Origin: Rhipicephalus microplus
Lineage: Eukaryota > Arthropoda > Arachnida > Ixodida > Ixodidae
Direction: 5' to 3'
DNA: 64,000 nt
Assembly: GCF_043290135.1 (NCBI RefSeq)
Contig: NC_134705.1
Coordinates: forward strand, 40,476,771 to 40,540,770
This document shows, in pieces, positions 58,487 through 64,000 of this stretch (position 1 is the stretch's first letter; the number at the start of each line of letters is the position of its first letter). A model generated the notes under the pieces. It did no database searches, was not told the DNA's origin, and was given only the letters and a program-made list of their open reading frames with translations. Both the position numbers and the translations under genes were made by a program.

Positions 58487-59603
58487 ATGGAGAACCTTAA
58501 GCTGAAGGAACTCGTCGAAATTTGTGAAGAACTCGGCATTACTTTGGGCCGTGCGAAACGAAAGCAAGCGATCTTTGAGATCATGAAGAATGAAGGAGTG
58601 TCGGCTGAGGAAGTCGATGAGGCCTGGGTGGATATCAAAGCACGCCACGAGGAGGCTGAAAGGCGAGAAGTAGAAGCTCGCGAACGTGAAGAAGCTGAAA
58701 GGCGAGACGTTTGTGAAGAAGCTGAAAGGCGCGAACGTCGCGAGCGCGAGGAGGCAGAGAGACAGGAGCGCCTCGAGTTGAAAAGAATAGAATTGGCAAT
58801 CATAACGTGTTCGCAGGCGCCTAGCGTAGTTTCTCCGACGATTCAGGTCAGCGGTTATAGAATTAGGGACCAACTGCCACCGTTCGTAGTAGGCGAGGAC
58901 ATTGCGAAGTATCTCGTCAAGTTTGAACACATCTGTGAGCGAAATGCTTTGGAGCGGTCTCTTTGGGCGCAGAACCTGTTAGCTCTTCTTCCCGGCGAAG
59001 TGTCCGACGCGATAACTTGATTGTCGAGGGAAGCGTTTGAGAGCTACGACGAGGTTAAGGAAGTGCTCTTGAAACGTTATAAGTTGTCACCCGAGGCTTT
59101 CAGGCAAAGGTTCCGGTATGCTAAAAAGGGGAATAAGTCACACGCTGACTTCGGGTTTCGTCTTAAAGCCGATTTAATTGAATGGCTCAATGGCGAAGGT
59201 GCTTATGACGACCGCGATAAAGTGGTAGAATGCATTGCATTGGAGCATATACCGCTGCATCGAGGAGGATGTCAAAATTTGACTACAGGACAAACTTGGT
59301 GAAGTACAGCTAAACAAGGCAGCAGAGTTAGCTGAGGAGTATTTTACTCGCCGAAAGTTGCATAGCAGGGCAGTGCACGTTGAAAAAGATGAAAGGAAAG
59401 AGGGCTTTTCAAAGAAACCTGATCAAAGCAAAACCGCTCCGCACCGTAATTTCAAGAAGGACCCGTCTCTTACGAAGGACACTGTAGGGGAAGGGCAAAC
59501 AGAAGCGGAGAAATCGAGTGAGGTTCCTAAACAACGCACTGATACCACACGGGCGTTTGAATCACGGAAGCCACTAATCTGCTACAACTGCAAAAAGGAA
59601 GGG
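58487..59603 (+). pseudogene. Gag of Gmr1-type copy B (stop and frameshift)
   Basis: ATG 58487 opens 177 codons: MENLKLKELVEICEELG, a Glu/Arg coil (shorter than in copy A by about 15 residues), then the SCAN-like capsid. TGA at 59018-59020 replaces the Cys codon TGC seen in copy A. The frame continues to about 59250, where EHIPLHRG marks a frameshift relative to copy A. The knuckle starts CYNCKKEG at 59578 and is cut by the SINE. Confidence 0.85.
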
Positions 59604-59617
59604 CACATCGCGATAAA

Positions 59618-59855
59618 TGATTGATTTGTGGGGTTTAACGTCCCAAAACCACCATTTGATTATGAGAGACGCCGTAGTGGAGGGCTCCGGAAGTTTTGAC
59701 CACCTGGGGTTCTTTAACGTGCACCCAAATCTGAGTACACGGGCCTACAACATTTCCGCCTCCATCGGAAATGCAGCCGCCGCAGCCGGGAATCGAACCC
59801 GCGACCTGCGGGTCAGCAGCCGAGTGCCTTAGCCACTAGACCACTGCGGCGGGGC
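59618..59855 (-). mobile_element. Ruka-type SINE inserted inside the gag zinc knuckle
   Basis: 238 bp in minus orientation between perfect 14-bp duplications CACATCGCGATAAA (59604-59617 and 59856-59869). The tail is at the left (TGATTGATTTGTGGGG) and the tRNA-like head at the right (GGGAATCGAACCC). It lies between the knuckle His and the last Cys. Confidence 0.95.
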
Positions 59856-59903
59856 CACATCGCGATAAACTGTAAGCAAAAGTTTGCTTTTGCAACAATC
59901 CGA

Positions 59904-61964
59904 GAATCGGAAAAGAACACGCGGTTGTTAGAGCCGTATCTCCAAGAAACTAAGGTGAATGGGAAAACGTGTCAAGCACTTAGAGACTCAGCGGCAACCA
60001 TGAACGTTGTCCATCTTTCATTGGTGTCTCCGGATGACTTTACAGGAGAATGCGCGTGGATTAGGCAAGTCGCCGAGGAGCAGAGTGCTTGCTTACCAAT
60101 CACTACGATTGTCATTGAAGGCCCGTTCGGTAAGCTTCGCACCGAAGCGGCTGTGTCTGCCGCGCTTCCCGATAGTTTTCCTTATCTTTTCTCAAACAAC
60201 TCAGAGAAGCTTCTCAAAGAGCAGGGTAAATCGTTCTTCCCCAACTTAGCATACATGGCCCTCACGCGATCGCAAGCGCGGAACCTTTCCCAGGAGCTTG
60301 ATCTTGTACAATGCTGTGAACCTTCAAGTGACCTTGGCGGCGAGTCGACAGAACCTCAGAGAGGAAATTTTCCGTGTGAGTCATGTGAGCAGTCACTCGA
60401 GCGGCCCGTCGCCGAAGCGACCGGCGTGGTTTCCGTAGCAGGGGGAGACGACATGGCGCCATTGAGTCAGAGCGAGAGGGATGCAACGCTCTCGCCTGTA
60501 GCGGAAAGTTGGAGTGAGCTGTCGAGGGTTGATCGAGAAACGCTCATTCGAGAGCAGCGTGATGACTTCTCGATTAAAGCGCTAATGGAAAGCGTAAACT
60601 TGGGAAAAAAGAAAAAGAATGTTTCTTTATTTGAGAAAGCAGGGCTTTTGTATCGGAGCTACACAAATGCGCAAGATCACAAGTATGAGCAGCTCTTGGT
60701 GCCACAAAAGTATCGTCGCCAACTATTGAAACTGGCACATGAAAACGCATGGGCAGGGCATCTCGGCATAAAAAAGACCAAGGCTAGAGTTTCCCTTGAG
60801 TTTTATTGGCCGAAATGCTGGAAGGATATCGAAGACTTTGTACGCTCATGCGACACTTGTCAGAGAGCGGGAAAATCCACGGACACGTGGAAGGCACCCA
60901 TGAAGCTTGTGCCAATTATCACAGAACCTTTTCGGCGCCTAGTAATTGATATAGTTGGGCCCTTGCCAGAGTCAAGGCAAGGTTGTCGGTGCATCCTGAC
61001 GGCTCTCTGTGTAGCCACAAAATTTCCGGAAGCGATACCACTTAAGGAGCTCAATTCTCCTCATGTCGGGGATGCACTGCTATCTATATTTGCACGAGTC
61101 GGATTTCCTTCTGAAATTCAATGTGGCAATGGTAGTGTCTTCACCAGCTGCCTTACCTCTACCTTTATAAATAAATGCGGAATAAAAGTAGTGCACGGCT
61201 CGATCCATCACCTGCAATCTAATCCGGTAGAGCGTATGCATTCCGTTCTGAAACGAATACTGAGAGCTCTCTGCTACGAGCACAAATGCGACTGGGAAGC
61301 GTGTATTTCTCCCGCTATGTTCACTTTGAGATCAGCTCCTCATGAGAGCACTGGTTTTAGCCCTGCAGAGCTTGTCTATGGCAGGAGTTTTAGAACACCA
61401 TTGCGGATGCTGCGCGAGTCCTGGGAGGGTTTCGATGAGGACCCTAATGTAGTTGCGTATGTTCTAGACCTCCTTCAGAGGCTTGGAAAAACGAAAAATC
61501 TAGTGGAAAGCCGCATGAAGGCGGCACAAGTGTTGTCGAAGGAGTACTACGACAAATCGGCGAAGAAGCGCACATTTGAAGTTGGTAGTCAAGTAATGCT
61601 GCTGCGGCCGTCCAAAAAGAACAAGCTTGAGGTTCATTGGGAAGGGCCCGCCAAAGTAATATCTAAGCCTTCTGATACCAATTATGAAGTGAAATTAGGA
61701 AGGCGGCCAAACAAAATTTACCACAGTAACTTGATAAAACCATACGTTCAACGTCAAGCGGTCGTAAATCTGCTGTTGAATGCTTCAGAGGAAGAGGGAG
61801 AAGAAATTTTGAGTTCCAGTGATATAATCGAAAGGGGATCGGAGGTAATCTTGGAGCAGTTGAACCTAGAGCCTAGGTTAAGTGAAGTCCCGAAGGAGGA
61901 CTTAGAAGGATTGTTTCCGAGTTTGAAGACGTGTTTTCAGACCGTCCCGGAAACACGATGGTGA
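59904..61964 (+). CDS. Protease-integrase polyprotein of Gmr1-type copy B
   Basis: A 680-codon open frame. Protease-like region at residues 15-90 (ALRDSAATMNVV at the active-site position). Integrase: finger LAHENAWAGHLGIKK...SCDTCQ (H-x6-H, C-x2-C) at about 265-310; core with VIDIVGPLP (first Asp), EIQCGNGSVFTS (second Asp replaced by Gly), and NPVERMHSVLKRIL (Glu kept); C-terminal barrel FEVGSQVMLLRPSKKNKLEV, KIYHSNLIKPYV. The lost Asp should abolish integration despite the open frame. The RT follows downstream instead of upstream. Confidence 0.9.
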   Translation, partial: ESEKNTRLLEPYLQETKVNGKTCQALRDSAATMNVVHLSLVSPDDFTGECAWIRQVAEEQSACLPITTIVIEGPFGKLRTEAAVSAALPDSFPYLFSNNSEKLLKEQGKSFFPNLAYMALTRSQARNLSQELDLVQCCEPSSDLGGESTEPQRGNFPCESCEQSLERPVAEATGVVSVAGGDDMAPLSQSERDATLSPVAESWSELSRVDRETLIREQRDDFSIKALMESVNLGKKKKNVSLFEKAGLLYRSYTNAQDHKYEQLLVPQKYRRQLLKLAHENAWAGHLGIKKTKARVSLEFYWPKCWKDIEDFVRSCDTCQRAGKSTDTWKAPMKLVPIITEPFRRLVIDIVGPLPESRQGCRCILTALCVATKFPEAIPLKELNSPHVGDALLSIFARVGFPSEIQCGNGSVFTSCLTSTFINKCGIKVVHGSIHHLQSNPVERMHSVLKRILRALCYEHKCDWEACISPAMFTLRSAPHESTGFSPAELVYGRSFRTPLRMLRESWEGFDEDPNVVAYVLDLLQRLGKTKNLVESRMKAAQVLSKEYYDKSAKKRTFEVGSQVMLLRPSKKNKLEVHWEGPAKVISKPSDTNYEVKLGRRPNKIYHSNLIKPYVQRQAVVNLLLNASEEEGEEILSSSDIIERGSEVILEQLNLEPRLSEVPKEDLEGLFPSLKTCFQTVPETRW

Positions 61965-63142
61965 TCGAACACGATATCGAGCTAACTTGTGAAGAGTCGT
62001 ATCGAGCTAACTCGTAGCAAGCCGTATCGCTGTTCTCCTGTGCAAAAGCAGATCATGAAAGTGGAGATCGATAAAATGCTGGAGTTGGGAGTCATAATAC
62101 CGGGCGAGAGTGACTATACATCCCCTCTAATATTGGTTTAGGTGCCAGGAAAAGATCCGAGGCCATACATTGATTATCGGCGTCTTAACGCCATAACTCG
62201 AGACCAAACTTACCTGATACCAAACCTAGAGGAGATGTTGGAAACTGTGTCACAGTCCAGCTATATTTCCACGTTAGACCTCGTGCGAGGGTATTGGCAA
62301 GTCCCCCTTACAGAGCGTGCTAGCCGCTATGCCGCATTTGTTTCTCCATTTGGAACGTATCGTCCATTTAAGCTGAGCTTTGGATTGAAAAATGCACCCT
62401 TTTGTGTTTCAGGCTTAATGGACCGCGTTCCTAAAGGCCTCTCTGATTTCGCTCTGCCGTATCTTGACGATGTCGCCATCTTTTCCAACAACTGGGAAGA
62501 ACATGTCGAGCATTTAGGCGTCGTGCTGAACAGGTTGAAAGAGGCTGGCCTTACCGTGAAACCTACTAAATGTCACCTAGGCTGTGGCGAGGTGTCTTAC
62601 CTGGGGCACGTTGTGGGGCGTGGCCGGCGTAGACCTTCAGAAATTAAGGTAGCCGCCGTCTTGAACTATCCACGACCAACCACAAAATCTGAGATAAGGG
62701 CATTCTTGGGCCTGGCTGGATACTATCAGCATTACGTGCAAAACTACTCCAGCATTGCCAGCCCTCTAACTGACGCACTTCGAAAATCCGAGCCGGTTAA
62801 AGTAGTATGGGACTCAGAAAAGGAGAAGGCGTTTTGCCAGCTAAAACAGGCCTTAAGCGAAAAGCCCGCTCTCATGGCACCCAATTTCTCTAAGAGATTT
62901 GTGATTCAATGCGACGCGAGTGATCGCGGCATGGGAGCTGTATTGTGCCAGGAAGACAGTGCTGGTAACGAAAGGCCAGTTTTGTATTTAGGTCGAAAAC
63001 TCAGCGGCAGGGAAGAGGCATACAGTACCTCTGAAGAGGAATGCGCTTGCCTCGTGTGGGCCGTTCAAAAGCTAGCTTGTTATGTCTCCGGTTCGAGGTT
63101 TGTGGTTGAAATGAACCACTGTCCTCTAACCTGGTTAAATAA
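61965..63142 (+). pseudogene. Reverse transcriptase-RNase H of Gmr1-type copy B
   Basis: 61965-62140 needs a frameshift and ends with TAG (62140-62142) before GKDPRPYIDYRRLN. From ATG 62142 the frame is open for 354 codons: [48 protein letters not shown] (intact YxDD), KCHLGCGEVSYLGHVVG, IRAFLGLAGYYQHYV, then RNase H FVIQCDASDRGMGAVLCQ and EEECACLVWAVQ, VVEMNHCPLTWLNN. The MITE enters after NN. ACATGTCGACTAAAAGTGGC at 63970 on resumes the RNase H. Confidence 0.85.
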
Positions 63143-63966
63143 TACCCGTGCCACACGCGGCATAGAAAATGACATTTGGTGGCGAAGGCCTTCAGTTCCC
63201 GAATGACATTCGTTTCGCCGGCGCTGCTACACGTCCAAAGCGAATGACATTTGACTTGATGATGTCGATCGCAGCACCTTCCAAGTGAGCATTGGGGGAA
63301 TAGCAATAAAAAAATAAACAAGCGTTTACAAGCTTCATACACATCAAATAATCATTAAAAAATAGATATAAGCATATTACGCTGCCCTAAGTAGTAGTTT
63401 CTTGCTTTGTTTTACAACGTTGCAGCCGACCGTAGCAACCTAAGCCAACACTAGACAGATCCACAGCGTAATTAGAAAATGGCGCCTGTCGCATCACACC
63501 TGTCGCATCTCTCAGAAGATGTTCGCAGAGTTCATTTTTTCACGGCAGCACTTGTGTGTTTCCGTGCAAAGCATAGCGCTCAAGAGCGAATGATTCTGGA
63601 GCAAAGACGAGTTAGTATGCGTCAGCTTCAGTACATTGAACTTGAATTATTTTAAACCATTTAAACCTGATCTTCGTATAACGGTCAAAGCACTTTTTTA
63701 AAAGTTTAGTGCAAATAAAAGACGGGAAGTTTTATTTGTAGCTGAGTATGATTTGTTTTATTTACTTTAAGGTAAATCTCACTTCGCGACCTGTGTCATC
63801 GAGAGTAGGCATTTCTCAGTCAACTGAGTTCTCGCGAAGGGATTTGGTGGCGAATGGCATTCGGACGAATGCCATTTCGTTCGCCCGTGTGGCACCGCGT
63901 GAATGACAATAAATCTGAAGACATGCGGGGGTAAATGCCATTTTCTCTGCCCGTGTGGCACGGGTA
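63143..63966. mobile_element. 824-bp MITE-like DNA transposon in the RNase H region
   Basis: Terminal inverted repeats TACCCGTGCCACACG at left and CCCGTGTGGCACGGGTA at right, flanked by TAA at 63140-63142 and 63967-63969. Subterminal GAATGACATT/AATGCCATT motifs occur in both halves. No transposase frame. The 3-bp TAA duplication suggests the PIF/Harbinger group. Excising the element and one TAA rejoins the RNase H frame. Confidence 0.8.
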
Positions 63967-63969
63967 TAA

Positions 63970-64000
63970 CATGTCGACTAAAAGTGGCCGGATACTGAGG
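63970..64000 (+). pseudogene. RNase H continuation of copy B (cut by window edge)
   Basis: The frame reads NMSTKSGRILR once the MITE is discounted, the expected continuation of the RNase H after LTWLN. The rest of the element and its 3' LTR lie beyond the window. Confidence 0.7.

Larger units (their letters stand above)
57420..64000 (+). mobile_element. Gmr1/SCAN-type Ty3/gypsy retrotransposon, copy B, with two nested insertions
   Basis: LTR, leader, gag, protease, integrase, then RT and RNase H, running off the right edge. Integrase lies upstream of RT, the order that defines Gmr1-like elements, unlike the RT-RNase H-integrase order of the gypsy copies at 30637 and 49234. A SINE (59618-59855) and a MITE (63143-63966) interrupt it. 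There are several stops and shifts. No 3' LTR is in the window. Confidence 0.9.

Noticed and set aside
58393..58930. Minus-strand frames of 136 and 151 codons over the gag start
   Set aside because: They are antisense to the Glu/Arg-rich gag coil; the Ser/Arg-rich products reflect that repeat.
59925..63206. Integrase before RT as a local rearrangement
   Set aside because: The order is the normal one for Gmr1-like elements, and RT, RNase H and gag all fit one element in one orientation.

Overview
This is eukaryotic repeat-dense DNA, almost certainly from a hard tick (Ixodidae, probably metastriate such as Rhipicephalus, Dermacentor or Amblyomma). The main evidence is a family of about 240-bp tRNA-derived SINEs with pol III A and B boxes and an ATCA-repeat tail. 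It matches the tick SINE known as Ruka, and it occurs with THAP/P-like transposons, Penelope-like elements, Ty3/gypsy elements and several non-LTR families. No bacterial or viral genome features were seen. Nearly all coding potential is transposon-derived and most copies are decayed.

Layout. 1-3068 (minus): 5' part of a Gmr1/SCAN-type Ty3/gypsy element whose long ORF runs off the left edge and lacks the integrase core. 3180-14020: mostly non-coding, with three SINEs and an internally deleted P/THAP element. 14478-19400: a Penelope-like element (PLE, minus) headed by an SGNH-hydrolase ORF, plus an oppositely oriented PLE fragment. 20290-23570: TA arrays, PLE termini forming a large palindrome, and a small LTR element with gag but no pol. 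23590-30560: a deleted gypsy relic, two copies of one LINE family and a broken THAP gene. 30637-35847: a complete but mutated gypsy element. 37944-45160: 3' ends of four non-LTR elements.

Host gene. Two exons of a neprilysin-like (M13) peptidase homologue lie on the minus strand at 56011-56185 and 48044-48364. They join in phase. The 7.6-kb intron between them holds a gypsy element with both LTRs, a SINE and two long CA arrays. The M13 zinc-site consensus is degenerate, so a non-catalytic homologue or pseudogene is likely.

57420 to the right edge (plus): a second Gmr1-type element with pol order protease-integrase-RT-RNase H. A SINE interrupts its gag zinc knuckle (14-bp target duplication) and an 824-bp MITE-like element interrupts its RNase H (TAA target duplication).

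Most notable: the SGNH ORF heading a PLE, a hammerhead-like motif in the PLE 3' end, PLE ends flush with TA arrays, the Gmr1 pol order with precisely dated nested insertions, and the M13 gene fragment. All family calls were made by reading motifs by eye; no database search was possible.
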